Source: Oncomelania hupensis
Lineage: Eukaryota; Mollusca; Gastropoda; Littorinimorpha; Pomatiopsidae
Assembly (NCBI GenBank): GCA_036898135.1
Contig: CM072511.1
Coordinates: 79,469,262 to 79,533,261, forward strand
Length of the DNA: 64,000 nt
Direction of reading: 5' to 3'
Shown: positions 20,857 through 35,597 of the stretch, one piece after another
Layout: every line of letters starts with the position of its first letter
Numbering within the stretch: position 1 is the first letter of the stretch
Made by a program: the position numbers and the translations under genes
Notes under the pieces: generated by a model
What the model was told of the DNA's origin: nothing
What the model saw: only the letters and a program-made list of their open reading frames with translations
The model's database searches: none

Positions 20857-21589
20857 TGATTGTTCATCTGGCATTTTGTGTTAGTTCTTTTGTTTGAGTT
20901 TTTATCCTTCCACTAGTTGCATGAGCTGAACGTTGCGGAACCCACTCGGGTGACGCGGCAACTGTATCCATGAAACTCGCGAGGTGACATTATATAAAGG
21001 AACCGAATGTCTTTTTAAGCTGTATATACGCTTATTTGAGAACTTTCACCTCTTCCATGTACTATGTGAATTAAGAAAATCTTCTAAGATCATACTATCT
21101 AGGGTAAACGTTGGAAACAAATGACCTTGGACTCACTTTGATGATCCAGCGTTTTCAAGTCTTTCTAGTCCTTGGCGAAAATGGCATAGAATCAGTTGAA
21201 AAATGGGGGAATTGTAGCAAATTTTAAATTCACATAAATTATTTGTTGAGTCCAGTGACCATGTCTAGTCCTCCGGCCAGACAAAATGTAATCCAGTTTG
21301 GATTGGGCTAGCCTACTAAAGCAATAAGGGTAAAACAATTATACCAAGTAGTCTTTTAATGCTCTTTATCTCTTGTGCTACTCTGTTGAGCGTAGAACAC
21401 AGCCAATGTCCAAAGGTATGTAACTTAGGTAAGTAACTTTGGTGAGTAATTATGGCTAAATTCCACAAACCAAAAGCAGCTCAAAGGGGGGGTGGGGGCT
21501 GGGGAATGATGTTGATGATGACGACGACCACTACGTCGACGACGACGGCGATAATGATTGTGATTTTTGATTTTATGATCTGATTTTTG
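20857..21589. other. Unassigned DNA right of the gypsy element
   Basis: It continues the host sequence of 13829-15809. A TATATAAAG box is near 20993. No gene or recognised repeat is seen. Confidence 0.35.
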
Positions 21590-21850
21590 ACACTTTATTG
21601 TCCCATTTAATCGGGAAATTCCGGGGAAGCTTAGCCGCAGCATGTGGCACGCCCAAACTCATCCTGAGGGAGCAAACCGGAGTACCTGGAGGAAACCCCC
21701 GAGACTTTGCCCGAGTCGAAAGTAAACAATATTCGGAGAAACATAACACCCAGAGTCAAGATCGATCCCACATCTCTCAGGCGCCATTGGTTTCTAGCCT
21801 GTGGACAAGAACAGTTAGTCCTGCCTTAGACCACGCGGCCACAACACCTT
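21590..21850 (-). mobile_element. tRNA-derived SINE (minus strand)
   Basis: On the minus strand the head reads GGCCGCGTGGTCTAAGGCAG (A-box-like) and GTGGGATCGATCTTGACTC (B-box-like) about 60 bp further on. A body with GGGGGTTTCCTCCAGGTACT and CCGGTTTGCTCCC follows, then a tail ending in GGGACAATAAAGTGTC. The cap-like phrase of a GGTTTCC/CCGG box is frequent in invertebrate SINEs. A second A-box-like start (GTGGTCACGTGGTCTAAGG) lies just outside. Confidence 0.55.
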
Positions 21851-21907
21851 AGACCACGTGACCACATGATGTTGATGATGATGTTGATTATGCTGTTGTT
21901 GTTTTGT

Positions 21908-21973
<66 letters not shown>
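21908..21973. repeat. (TGA)n microsatellite
   Basis: About 22 TGA units, preceded by looser TGATGTTGATGATGATG sequence. Confidence 0.95.
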
Positions 21974-22409
21974 CGGCATCCAATTTTCTGACATGGAATC
22001 ATTCAAGCTTGCTTCCTGCTCAGATGCACAAGAAAAGGGTAGAGTAGAAGTGTTAAAAAATAAGGTATGCGCTCACTATCTTAGCCCTGGAAGGTTTTAC
22101 TACATAATAGAATGGATTACTCGATTTGGATTTTTGGATTGTATTCGTCACACATGCGTGCACAATTCGGATTGCCTTCTAAGCAAAAGCGCGGCAGCCT
22201 ATTCTATGAGCCATGAGCATCGCATTGTCATGGAATTGTGCACTATATACAAGGGAGTCATCGGACTGGCTTTAGAGTTTAACCACAATGTTGTTTCTGC
22301 GATTAGTACGCAGGAATAGGTGACAGCGCAGCATCTGTGATGTCTAGGCGACGCCACTTTGCACTCAGTAGACTCTTGATGCTTAGTTTCTGCCTATTCT
22401 GTGTGTGGG

Positions 22410-22690
22410 AGTGGAAGATTTGGCTCCGTGGTCGTGGTAAGAATGCTCGCATCGTTCACAAGAGATTCTGGGTTCAGGTCTTGATGGTAACGGGAGTTGT
22501 TTTATTTATTTATTTTTTAATATTGTGGTTTGTTTTCTTTTCTCACAGGTCACAGGACTATTCCACTTTCTGCAATATTATTATTTTATTGTTTGTTAAA
22601 TGGTAGATATATACATAATCAATAGGGCCCAGCGGACTGCTAAGAGCCGAATCAAGATTACAATCCGTAGATCACTCCATCGCCTCCAGT
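22410..22690 (+). mobile_element. Candidate tRNA-derived SINE with GTCCAGCGGACT tail
   Basis: A tRNA-like head (GGCTCCGTGGTCGTGGTAAG, then GATTCTGGGTTCAGGTCTTG) is followed by a T-rich body and, at about 22625-22660, the GGGCCCAGCGGACTGCTAAG / GAGCCGAATCAAGA block that is also at 4551, 6757 and 48955. Head plus shared tail suggest one SINE family, with low certainty because the B box is degenerate. Confidence 0.45.
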
Positions 22691-23909
22691 GTCGTCGCAG
22701 AGTATCCTATCCTATCTTATTCCGTAACTCGAAGGTCGTTGGGGCATCGCAGATGATCGTTTAACCAACGTACTCCATATTTTTCCGTCCTCAGCAACCC
22801 TCATTGCTTCGCTCAGTGTCAAGCCAGTCATTCTCGAATGTTGTCCTCCCACCTCTTTTTCTGTCTCCCCCTTCTTCTGCCTCCTAGCAAGATTGTCTTT
22901 GCAAGGCCTCATGATCAGGTGACGTGGCCATAACATCGGAGTTTCCGTTTTTTCACCAATGTGAGCAAGTTATCGTGTTGTCCAACGGCTTGTGTGATGG
23001 TCTGTCTGGCTTCGTCGTTGGTGATGCGCTGGGTATGGGAAATGCCTAGAAGTCTTCGTAGTATCTCATCTCCATGCTTTGTATTCTTCGCTGTAGATGT
23101 GCTGTGAGGATCCATATTTCGCAAGCGTATAGGAAGATGGAAATCATAAGGGAGCGCAGCAGCCTTACTTTGGAATGTAGACTGATGGTCATGTCTTTCC
23201 AAATGGGCTTCAACCTTGCCAAGGCAGCAGTTGTTTGTGCGATCCTGGAGAGGGCTTCCTGTCGGGACCCATTGTCTGATACAATGGCTCCTAAGTATTT
23301 GAAGCTATGCACTGTGTTGAGGGATTGGCCTTGGACTTTGATGTTCGTGTTGATGCCATTGGTGTTGATGGTCATCATTTTAGTCTTCTCTGCACTTATT
23401 TCCATTCCATGGGCTCTGGAGGTGGTGTCAAGTCTATGTACCAGCTGTTCAAGTTCTTGTTCCTCTCCAGCCAATCCATCAATGTCATCTTCAAAACGGA
23501 GGTTGGGGATTGCTCTACCCCTTTGTTGACTGTGCCTTGGTGATCTGCAAGGGAGTCTGACATGATACGCTCTAGAAAGATGTTAAAGAGTGTTGGAGAG
23601 AGTAGCATCCTTGACGCACACCGATTGTTGTTCTGAACTAGTTCCAGATTGCACTGTTGTGGAGGAATGCACTGGCAGCCTTGTCATAAAGGTTTATGAT
23701 GACTTCAATAATGTTAGGTCTGATGTTGTACACTCTCATGGTTGCCCACAGGGCTGCATGCCAGACTCGGTCAAAAGCTTTCTTGAAGTCTACAAACACA
23801 TGATATTGATGTTGTTGGTGTTGTTGGTAATTGTCGCAGATTTTTCTGAGGTTGAAAATCTATTCAGTGGTAATTCGCCCTGCTTTGATTCCTGCTTGTT
23901 CTTCAGCTA

Positions 23910-24095
<186 letters not shown>

Positions 24096-24512
24096 CTTCA
24101 GCTATGATTTGTTCAGCTTGGGTTTCAACCTGTCGAGTATAATTTTCAGGAGTACCTTGCTGGGATGGCTGATGAGGCTGAAGGTGTGGTAATGTTCACA
24201 CTCCTGAAAGTTATCTTTTTTGAGAAGAGTGATGACAAGCGACTGAGTCCATTGTGTAGGCCACTCCCCACTCTGCCAGATCTTGGTGATGGCGTCAATC
24301 ATCGCTTCTCCTCCTGCCTGCAGCAATTCCGCCGGTATGTTGTCCACTCCCGCTGACTTTTTCTTTTTTCAGCGATTTCACTGCTGCCTCAACTTCTTCT
24401 CTGAGAATGGGGATGGTTTCTTCTTTTTCTCTGTTCTGGGGACATGCTAGAACTGGTGGGTCCCCGTTTGTTGTGTGGTTGTAAAGGTTAGAGCAGTACT
24501 CTGTCGTCGCAG

Positions 24513-26457
24513 CAGCATGTTACTTAACCTCTGGACCGGTCACTGTGTCAAAATGTTAAAGGGCTAAACCAGAAATACCAACACCTCGCATATCCAGTGT
24601 AAATAGTGTAGATGAATTGTTCGGGACGTTTAACAGTGCTTTCGATGCTGCAAGTTGGAGTGTTTGGGTTGTAGGCCCTAGATCCTAATTTCGGCGATCA
24701 GCTCTTTGAAGCGGGTAAGTGCGCTACTCAATTTCACTTGACTTCAACTCCAATTTACGTCTCCCCCCACCCCCACACCTTCCCTCATCTTCGTCTCTTC
24801 ACAGCCTACGGGACTATGTCACATACTGCGAAGGAAGGAGCTGAGATTGGCCGACCTTCTCCTTGGGGTAGAGAAGTACGTAAGCCTCGATCAGTCTCAG
24901 CTACGCAGTGTTAGGGTAATGCCGGCGACAGTGTCTGGGCGGCGACACTTTAAAATTCAAAGACTGGGACCACGAGAGCACTGGACTATCTCAAGGGACT
25001 TGAACTTATTTCCTTGTGTATGCCTCGCTTACTGCTGTTAATCACGGTTAGTGAAGGCTGAAAAGGATTACATAACCCTAGAAAGGGCAGAGAAAGAGGA
25101 AAGGAAGCGAGGATGAACATAAAAGAAAAAGAAAGAAAAGTGCAACACGAAAGAAGGAAAAGGTATGGAAGAAATTAAAGAAAAAAAGCCACAGGAAGCA
25201 AAGGAACCAAAGAAATAAAACCAACGTAGGAAATAAAAGCAGAAAGGTAATTTCAAAAATAGGACGAAAGAATAATTCATTTACTGGCTATTATTCACTT
25301 ATTCATTTAGACATTCACAATAAACATAATGAGTAATAACAAATTTAAATAACTATAACAATCAACAATAAAGAAGTCATTTACTAGGAAGAACCGATTA
25401 AAAAAATAAATAAAGAATAAGAGAACGAAAGAAAGAGAAAGAAAAGCACGAAGAAGCAGGGAAAGAAGAAAGCACGGTTGAAAGAAATACAGGAACACTG
25501 AATGAAGAAGGAAAAGAAAATGAAAAAGAAAGACACGACAATAGGTTTTGATTTTGAATACTGGAACAGGTTTGTAACCCATGCGCGCGGAAATCGGGTG
25601 TGGGATTGAGGACAGATAGGAGTCGGGAGGAACACTGTGACTCAATTTGTACCACATCAACATATTTGTTCCTAAAAATTAACGAATAATCTTTGTTTGT
25701 TTTGTTTCCCGTAAGGTATATCTTTCAGTTCAAAGTGTTGATTATCTTCGGTAATCACACTTATAAGAATTTTAAAACATGTCTATAATTTCTCGCTCCC
25801 GAACTCAATATTCAATGCGAATAATCACACTAAAAATATTCCGATAAAACAAATATTACAAAATCCCAGAAGCCGCGATTAGGATAAGTTTCAGCAATAA
25901 AATTCTGATGTGAACTATAATGGGAAAGAAGATACCCGAGTTCCTCCGAAGGGCTCATTAATTATGAAAATTCTGTGTTTGACCTGTGACATTTTGGAAA
26001 CCCGTGGTTGCCACGCGACATCTGGAAGGCCTAATCTCCACACCCATACCGATTAGTCAGGGAGAGCGCTGAGGCGCGCGCCTGAACTAGTTTCAACGTA
26101 AAGCAGTCGCTGATATTTAATGTGAATCCCCACACAGCCATTGCTTGTGCTTCGTGCCCGCCATTTGCTTAGTCTCGCGTCCGACATTTTGTTTACCGGA
26201 AGTCATGTGATCTGTTTTAACCTCAGCGCATGCGCCATCGAACAAGACTTTCTGGAGGAAGCCAAGATTGCATCCGAGTCTTCTGTTGCGTAATAAGACC
26301 CTTAAAAAAGTCATATGTTTTAAGGATAAAAATAAATTATCCCTACAATTTTATCCTTCTGTCTTCCTCTCTTCGTTCGTGGAAAACGTTGTAACAGTGA
26401 TTGGCGTGAATAATCGGGAAATCTGCATTAATTTTTATTTCCACATATAAGAAAGAG

Positions 26458-26462
<5 letters not shown>
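24513..26462. other. Unassigned DNA, purine-rich in 25080-25540
   Basis: Nothing recognisable as a gene. 25080-25540 is strongly A/G-biased on the plus strand, which creates long pyrimidine-only frames on the other strand. A short phrase near 24690 (CAGCTCTTTGAAGCGG) recurs near 41453 and may be a remnant of a dispersed repeat. Confidence 0.35.

Positions 26463-26494
<32 letters not shown>
26463..26494. repeat. Poly-G run
   Basis: Thirty-two consecutive G residues. Confidence 0.95.
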
Positions 26495-26495
<1 letters not shown>

Positions 26496-26585
26496 GGAGG
26501 GAGGGCAGTTAGAAGAAAGGGAATAGAAAATTAAAAATTAAATGTTCACGATGACACGCAAAGAGGGAGGGGGGGGAAAGAGAGA

Positions 26586-26590
26586 TACAC

Positions 26591-26655
<65 letters not shown>

Positions 26656-26660
26656 CACAC
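26586..26660. repeat. (AC)n microsatellite
   Basis: An AC array with two single-base interruptions. Confidence 0.95.
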
Positions 26661-27547
26661 AGGCAGAGTGGAAGAGGCGGTAAAGGGTGCGAAGACAGTT
26701 CAATATTTCAATCTGAAATGCAAAGTGCTTCACTTTTGTTCACTTGTGTGTAACATATTTTCAATCTGAATGTCAGAGCCAAGAGCTCATCCGTGTTTAA
26801 TGTGCTTTTCTCCTGACCTGTTCACTACATTTTTTGTTCTAACGAGAGACACCAACAGCCGTGTGGTGATAAAGCCAAAGTCAGTCTATTTGGATTTTGG
26901 AATTGGAATAATATCATAATTATGTGTCTCCAATGGGGGCGAAATTAGGGTTGACACCCCCCCCCCCCCTCCTTCACTTCTCCCCCCCACACCTCCACCC
27001 CCACCTCTCGCCCTTAGCAAAAGCGACACTATTGTGGACTTGCTTGTCTGATCTCGAAATCTAAGCCTAAAGACACCTGACATTCAAAATTAACACCGAT
27101 CTGTATAAGGATGTAATGTTTATTGTTGGAAACAAAAAGAAGACTTGACTTGTTTTGTCAATACATTGCATAAATCCTTATTAATTCTAGACCAACAAAT
27201 ACACTCGAAAAAGCCGACTCTATTTTTTATATTGCTTAAAAGAAGCACCAGCCCTTTGAATTTCAACAACAATTAGGCTTATTTGTATGCATCACTTTGA
27301 TTTGGTGTATATTGGGGTCAATTTCAAATGGGTAATGTTTCCTGGTTAATACAAATAACATAAGACATCAGATACACGCTATTTCTTCACATTTTGATTC
27401 CTGACTGATGGTAAATATAGGCTATTTTTGCCTGTTAAAGAATTGTTTTCATAAAAAAGCATCACGTTCCTCTTAAAGAAGGAGAGGAGTAGAAAGAGGC
27501 TGGAAAGAAGGAGGAGGAAAAACAACAGGCAGACGAGTCGTTATTCA
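26661..27547. other. Unassigned AT-rich DNA
   Basis: A C-rich run is at 26956-26968 with CCACCCC-type sequence to 27005. No gene or recognised repeat is visible. Confidence 0.35.
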
Positions 27548-27659
27548 AGAGGAAGAAGAGGAGGAGAAAAAGAAGAAGAAGAAGAAAAAGAAGAAGAAGA
27601 AGAAGAAGAAGAAGAAGAAGAAGAAGAAGAAGAAGAAGAAGAAGAAGAAGAAGAAGAAG

Positions 27660-27697
<38 letters not shown>

Positions 27698-27790
27698 GAA
27701 GGAGAAGGAGAACAACAAAACTACAAAAACAAAACAACAGAAGAAGAAGAAGAAGAAGAAGAAGAAGAAGAAGAAGAAGAAGAAGAAGAT
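27548..27790. repeat. Compound (GAA)n-(CAA)n-(GAA)n microsatellite
   Basis: GAA units (about 27570-27660), CAA units (about 27661-27697), a mixed stretch, then GAA again (27739-27788). The downstream 130 bp is AC-rich. Confidence 0.95.
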
Positions 27791-28622
27791 ATACCAGATA
27801 CAGCAACATCAAAAGCTGCAGCAACAGTCATCACTATACTAACACCAACCACCACAGCTTTCACCGTCAATGGCATCACCACCACCTCTAACACCAACAC
27901 CACTACTACTAACCACAACCATTACCACCTGTGACCACCACCAAAATATACCATCAACACTAACAACAAAACAATCATCGGCTACAAAAGCTGAGAACTC
28001 TAAAGGTTAGCTAGTTGGCTTTTAACTCCTTAGGAAGCCTTTTAGCGAAATTATGTATTGAGAACATTTTTAGCCTGCTGTGTTTCATCTCCTATTTTTA
28101 TGTATCTGGTCTTATGGTTACCTGTTATGTAATGTTTAAAACAGGGATGACGGCATTTTCACAGTCGGCAAATATTATAGAAAAAGAATATGTAGAGCAA
28201 GGATAAGATGAGCTACGTAAAACTACGTGTACAGAAAACTGGCGCAGGAAGAACGCTATGTATAAAGAGAGAGAAAAGCGCCATTTTGTAGTGCTACCTC
28301 ATTTACTTCCGCCGGCCCGGACTGTCAGCCCAAGTATCAAGTGAAGTAGAAATGAAATTTGACAGCTTTCCTAATAACCGCTCCTTACCCTATGATTCAC
28401 ACACTAAATAGGACTGTCTGCAGAAAATAACAGACATTCTTTCCAAGGCAGACAGTCATTTCTAGGTTATGCGGTTACGAAACAACTTTTCATAAGCATT
28501 GTTGCTTTCATGTAGGCTACTGTAATTTTGTGGATCGATAATGCTGGATTAGAGAAGTATAGTGTTTGTGGGGGTGTGTGGGCGAAAAGGGTGGATGGGG
28601 AAGTTTTGTACGAGTGTGTGTT

Positions 28623-28626
<4 letters not shown>
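27791..28626. other. Unassigned DNA
   Basis: Short ACCACC-rich stretch at 27840-27960, then AT-rich DNA without recognisable coding or repeats. Confidence 0.35.
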
Positions 28627-28658
<32 letters not shown>

Positions 28659-28669
28659 CGTGTGTGTGT
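28627..28669. repeat. (GT)n microsatellite
   Basis: A GT array with two GC interruptions. Confidence 0.95.
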
Positions 28670-29208
28670 CGTTAAAGATTTATCTACTACGTAACAAAAC
28701 TTTTTCAAGTAAAGTTTGCTGTTTGATGTTTTTGGACAGATTTAAAAGTGTAATATGAAAAGGTCAACGCAACATGAGTTATTACTTTTTTTTCACCCCA
28801 GACAGATTGTACCCTGGCTTTTCGTGTTACGAATGTCTTCTCATTGTAGATAGGCCCACAGTTGATCTGTGTTCACCTTTGTTTAGGAGGTTCTCGGGAG
28901 GCTCAGCAGTCCGTACCGTTAGACTGTGCGCCACGCTTGCATCTAGTTTGTATGTTGGGAGCCACTTGATCGATCCTGATTTCATGAAACTATTTATTGC
29001 ATATTAGTGGCAAGCGCCAATATTGTTCGAAAAAGTCTTGTGTTACAAAAATGAGGGGTAAATGGTGATGAGGGAGGGGGAGGAGTAGAGGACGTACAGG
29101 GTTGGAGGTATGGGATGGCAGATGGGGAAGGCCAGTTTTCTGTCGTTAAATAAGATGTAATACAATAAATTTGCTTCCTCATCTGCACATCATTTTATAT
29201 GACTGAGC
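28670..29208. other. Unassigned DNA with a weak tRNA-like phrase
   Basis: At 28893-28960 GGGAGGCTCAGCAGTCCGTA and TTGATCGATCCTGATT sit at A-box/B-box-like spacing, possibly a decayed SINE head. The rest is unassigned. Confidence 0.3.
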
Positions 29209-29242
<34 letters not shown>

Positions 29243-30010
29243 CTTGTATAGCGCGATTCCATCCAGGCCAAATAAGCATGCTCGGTGCGCTGCAAAAAGA
29301 AAGAAAATAGTTTATATCTTTTTTGGTCACTGGTTAAAAAGATGGGTCTTCAGCTGACGCTTGAAGGCTGCTTTGGAGTTACACTGACGTAGCGAGAGAG
29401 GAAGTCGGTTCCACAGGAGAGGAGCAGCACAGTCAAAAGACTTTGCTCCAAAGTTCTTTTTCTTATTTCGATTGACACTTGGCACAGAGATCTTGCACTG
29501 TGAGCTAGACCGAAGGTTTCGCTCAGGAGCGTGAGAAGGGAGGAGTTCTTGCAGGTACTTAGGTGCTGATCCTTCCTTGCATCCAAACACAAGGGATAGT
29601 ATTTTATTTTTAATCCGCTTTTCAACGGAGAGCCAATGAAGTTCCCGAAGAACTGGTGTAATATGCTCATGAGTCTTAGTTTTTGTCACAATCCGAGCTG
29701 CTGTGTTTTGAACTTTTTGTAGTCTCTGCAGCTGGCACGTGGGCAAGCCCCAAACACAGCTGCAGAAGTCAAAGCGAGACTGGATGAGCGAAACAGCAAG
29801 TGTGTTGGCCGTTTTTCTGTCCAGATCTGGCCTAAGTTGACCCAGTGTTCGCAGACCAAGGTAGCATGATCTGACTGTGACGCTGACTTGAGGCACCATG
29901 GTGTGGACGCTGTCCACAAGGAGACAAAGGTCTCGTACCGTGCCGGACACCGGAATAGTAGAAGTGCCAACTTGGAGAGAGTCCACGTCCACAGATACCT
30001 TTCGACATCT
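29209..30010 (-). mobile_element. L2/CR1-like LINE, 3' part only
   Basis: Minus strand. A frame open from about 29992 to 29327 encodes the C-terminal third of an L2/CR1-type reverse transcriptase: LQRLQKVQNTAARIV, HITPVLRELHWLSVEKRI, APLLWNRLPLSLRQC and the closing FKRQLKTHLFNQ. The 3' end carries a TATAGCGC hairpin (29246) and then a GAT microsatellite (29209-29238). The 5' end stops near 30010, so motifs A-C are absent. The last 220 codons are open, suggesting it is not very old. Confidence 0.85.
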
Positions 30011-31382
30011 CTCAGGTTTACATCTAGATCTACGTAAAAGAAAATTGTCGCTTTAAATATCCAGAGAATTAAAACACGTCGACTGCATAATATATCAAGA
30101 ACATGAATACATAAATATTCATAGCTAAGCGCATTACACATATCAGCAATGCGATACAATTTTCGTTACTTTTCGGGCATTGTTTCGTTCCTCATCCATT
30201 AATTTCTTCTGCCCTTTCCGACAACCACCCTTCCTCTACTCCTCCACCCCTAGCAGTTTGATTTTACTTGTGCAGGATGTCAACACAGCAAAATAACTCA
30301 GTCGGCCCAGGTCGTTTTCCTGAAGATTCGGGCTCGATTCAGAGTGCCCCGAATATTTACCATAATAGCGAACGGTGATTAGCCTATTTTTGTATAATCA
30401 GACTAATGGTTGACTAGGTGCACAATCTTCTGTTTGGGTTGAGGAAGGTTCAGATACAGGTGATTCGTGGAGCTCATCCCCCTTTGTTTTCGCTGGTTTT
30501 CATACAACTACAGCTGACGTTACTCAAGCAACCATTTCTGCTACAATGTTTCCACAACATTGTTTACAAACTTTGTTTCAAAAGTGTTTTAACAACGCAT
30601 GTAATCACACAAAAAATAAATATCTCCAACATCTGCGCAAAACAATGGGCACTTCGCAATCTTCCGAAGGTTGCGTTCTCTTTGCGCGGTTATTTTGCTA
30701 GTAAAAAACATGACCTACTCAACCGACAGCGATGATGATAGTGTATAAAGTACTGCAAAATAGAAAGCGTAAAAAAGAGGCAGTATTGGGGGTAACCTTG
30801 GCTAGCTATTACTGTTCGACTGCGTATCACCGAATGCACATTTATTGCTGCGCATGACGAAATGTGTGCATTCTGACTGACTACAACAATGTTGATGCAA
30901 CACAAATTTAGAATAGGTTATAAATCACGAAACGATTTTTTAACCAGTTGAACGCCAGATTTTTCGGATATGGTCATACGTAAAACACAATCAAAACATG
31001 AAAATATTGGTATGTTTCACGAATTTTTCGTGCTTTGTGTTGCTCCTGTGACTTCAGCTTTACAAGTTTGCAAACAGCATCTCAATGTTTCTGCGGCCGC
31101 TTAGTAGTTTTAATCTTCTCTTGGGGGGTGCCTCATTGCTAAAAACAGTGGCCTGAATGCCACCCTTTGGGAGACGGACATAATAAAGAAGAAACTATTA
31201 GGGTAATCGAAGATTGTTTTACTTTTAAGGTGTTATTTGTCCCATCATTACATTTTTAGTACAAAAAGCAGCTGCATCACGTTTGTTCAGAGAGGAAATG
31301 AGATAGAGCTCACAAAACAATCATGTATTAACGATACCCCTTTCTGTCTTTAAAATAAACACGGGGAAATGTATGGTGAAAT
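30011..31382. other. Unassigned DNA
   Basis: About 1.4 kb without supported genes. Around 30290-30345 ATAACTCAGTCGGCCCAGG and CGGGCTCGATTCAGAG could be a decayed tRNA-like head, but the rest of a SINE is not evident. Confidence 0.3.
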
Positions 31383-31641
31383 AACGGAAACTCCGATGGT
31401 ATGGCCACGTCCCCAGAGCATCAGGTCTTGCAAAGACCATCCTGCAAGGCACAGTGCAAGGAGGCAGAAGAAGAGGGAGACAGAAAAGAGGTGGGAGGAC
31501 AACATTCGAGACTGGACTGGCTTGACACTGAACAAAGCCATGAGGGCTGCTGTGAACAGAGAAAAATGGAGTACGCTGGTTAAACGATCATCTGTGATGC
31601 CCCAACGACCTTCGAGTTACGGGACAAGATAGGATAGGATA
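31383..31641 (+). mobile_element. RTE-like LINE 3' end
   Basis: It encodes the C-terminal tail of the LINE ORF in two frames (about RRYGHVP..., WEDNIRDWTGLTLNKAMRAA, STLVKRSSVMPQRPSSYG), followed by ACGGGACAAGATAGGATAGG. TGAAAT occurs on both sides (31376-31381 region and 31642-31648) and may be a short target duplication. Confidence 0.75.
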
Positions 31642-32619
31642 TGAAATGAATCCGCGCATCTTCGAACTACACAATATTGCAAAATAAAAAGCGTACATTT
31701 ATGCATTTAACGTATTTTTCAGATAATCTGCTCCTTTCGAAAAATGTTACTTTTACTTTAACAAGTCCCAAAATACAAATTGATTAAACAAGACTCTTTA
31801 AGCCTGTTGTTAACTATCAGAGCTATTCATATTATAATTAAAACATAGAAGGATTAAAGAATGCAAATGTATTGTTTTTAAACACACACACGAATAAAAC
31901 ACAGAAAATGGGTGAGCTACATTTGTGCCAGACGAGACGAAGAAAGAGCTTTAAAAGAAACATTAAAAATAGGTGCTATGTCCAGGGATTGGCATGACAA
32001 GAAGTTTTGAGTAGGCTAGCCACCATCCTACAAGAGAGCAAGAGCCAAGAGAATCGAAGAAAATGTCAGGTTAACGCATTACCATTCACGAAAGGTAGGA
32101 CAAGAAAACAGGGAGCTGTAGCTGCAACGTTTCATCACGCAAAATCTCGCAGGTGACGTGAAATCGAAGAAAATCAATCGGGTTGCGCCCCTTTAATGAC
32201 TTTTTACCGGAACACAGCACAATCGCAGCACAACGGGTGCCAGGGTGTGAATGGATTACAATGGGGCTGGGAGCTGCTGTTACTGGACTGGCTGAGGTTG
32301 GAGTCATTCACGGACTGCGGGTCTGTACATACGATTGCGTGAAATCGGTGATTAACAGCTGACTTGCAAGGGAATTGAGGCGAAAGGGATGTAGAGCCGA
32401 TTTCATGAATAGCATGCTGTGGTGCTTTCAACTGTTTGAGCTGGAAGATGCGTTCTTTCATACAATAGTTTGTTTGTATAGGCTATAAGTGACTCTCGCA
32501 TGGTAGAACACATTCTGTAGAAACCAGTGTCGATTCTTTAGATATTTGTTAACTGTAAGCCAGTAACTCTTTAATATGCATGCCGCGAGCACGGCTTATA
32601 CTATTTATTTAATCACTTT
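31642..32619. other. Unassigned AT-rich DNA
   Basis: An open frame of 85 codons on the minus strand (32204-32461) has no recognisable domain. Nothing else is supported. Confidence 0.35.
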
Positions 32620-32693
32620 GATATTGCGCTTTACCAGCTCAAAAACCGCTCAAGGCGATTGGCACCACTAGCCAGTACTACTACTATTACTAT

Positions 32694-32758
<65 letters not shown>
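32620..32758. repeat. Retroposon-type GCGC hairpin plus (CTA)n microsatellite
   Basis: TTGATATTGCGCTTTACCAG and CTCAAGGCGATTGG form the hairpin seen at other retroposon ends, and about 27 CTA units follow (32676-32758). A further partial hairpin end (TTTTATAAAGCGTGATTCCC) is at 32774. Confidence 0.7.
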
Positions 32759-33219
32759 GTAACAATAACAAAGCTTTTATAAAGCGTGATTCCCCATAAG
32801 CACGAGCTCTAAGCACAGTACGTTTTATGGATAATTTGAGTTACGATAGTCCTGGGATATCTATTTCTGAATTACAGGCCTAGTGGAAACTATCCCTCCG
32901 CGCTATACTGGATCGGAATCCAAACCGTCTAATCTCTCTGTGCGCGGGTGAAGCTGTGTCTTCTATGACAAATGGACGCCATCACCCCTGACGCTTCTTC
33001 TTTTCTACTTCTTCCTTTTCTCCAGCTAAAGCTCTGGTTGATGCATTAAGCCAGGCATGGCAAAATTCATCGAACTTCACTGGTACATGGGGTGTGCCTT
33101 GCATGCAAACAACGGTAGTAAAGGTACATCTTCGTGTGAGGGAGGCTGTGTTTCTCAAAAAGATCGGGATCTTCAACAAAGCTAATTACTAACAAATATA
33201 GAAAGTGTGCCTATTGGCG

Positions 33220-34756
<1,537 letters not shown>

Positions 34757-35597
34757 GCAGATCACGAAGGCATAGTCAGCATAGGGGGTAGAACAATCTC
34801 CAACCTCTGTTTTGCGGATGACATTGATGGATTGGCTGGGGAGGAACAAGAACTTGAACAGCTGGTACATAGGCTTGATATCACCTCCAGAGTCTATGGA
34901 ATGACAATTTATGCAAAGACCAAAATGATGACCAACACAATTGTATCAACATGGACATTGAAGTCCAAGGTCAATCCCTCAACACAGTGCATAGCTTCAA
35001 ATATTTAGGAGCCATTGTATCAGACAATGGGTCCCGACAGGAAGTCCTCTCCAGAATCGCACAAACAACTGCTGCCCTGACAAGGTTGAAGCCCATTTGG
35101 AAAGACAGGACCATCAGTCTACATGTCAAGGTAAGGCTGCTGCGCTCCTCTTTCATCTCCATCTTCCTATAGGCTTGCAAAACATGGACCCTCACAGCAG
35201 AACTACAACGAAGAATACAAAGCATGGAGATGAGGTGGTACAGAAGACTTCTGGGCATTTCCTATACCCAGCACCTCACCAACAACGAAATCCGACAGAC
35301 CATCACACAAGCCATTGGAACACACGATGACATGCTCACAGTGGCGAAGAAACGGAAACTCCGACGGTATGGCCACATCCCCAGAGCATCAATCAGACCT
35401 TGCAAAGACCATCCTGCAAGGCACGGTGCAAGGAGACAGAAGAAGAGGGAGACAGAAAAAGAGGTGGGAGGACAACATTCGAGAATGGATTGGCTTGACA
35501 CTGAGGGTTGCTGAGGACAGAGAAAGATGGAATGGGCTGGTTAAACAATCATCTCTGGTGCCTCAACGACCTTCGGGTTACAGGATAGGATAGGATA
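34757..35597 (+). mobile_element. RTE-like LINE, 5'-truncated, with intact 3' tail
   Basis: It starts in RT just before motif C and encodes NLCFADDIDGLAGEEQELEQ (the FADD motif), SFKYLGAIVSDNGSRQEVLS, LKPIWKDRTISLH, MEMRWYRRLLGISYTQHLTN and WEDNIREWIGLTL, spread over several frames by indels. It ends CGGGTTACAGGATAGGATAG. This copy supplies the RT and C-terminal part missing from the LINE at 10.0-13.8 kb. Confidence 0.85.

Noticed and set aside
25080..25663. Minus-strand frames of 70-118 codons rich in Phe, Leu and Ser
   Set aside because: They arise from an A/G-biased stretch on the plus strand and show no domain structure.
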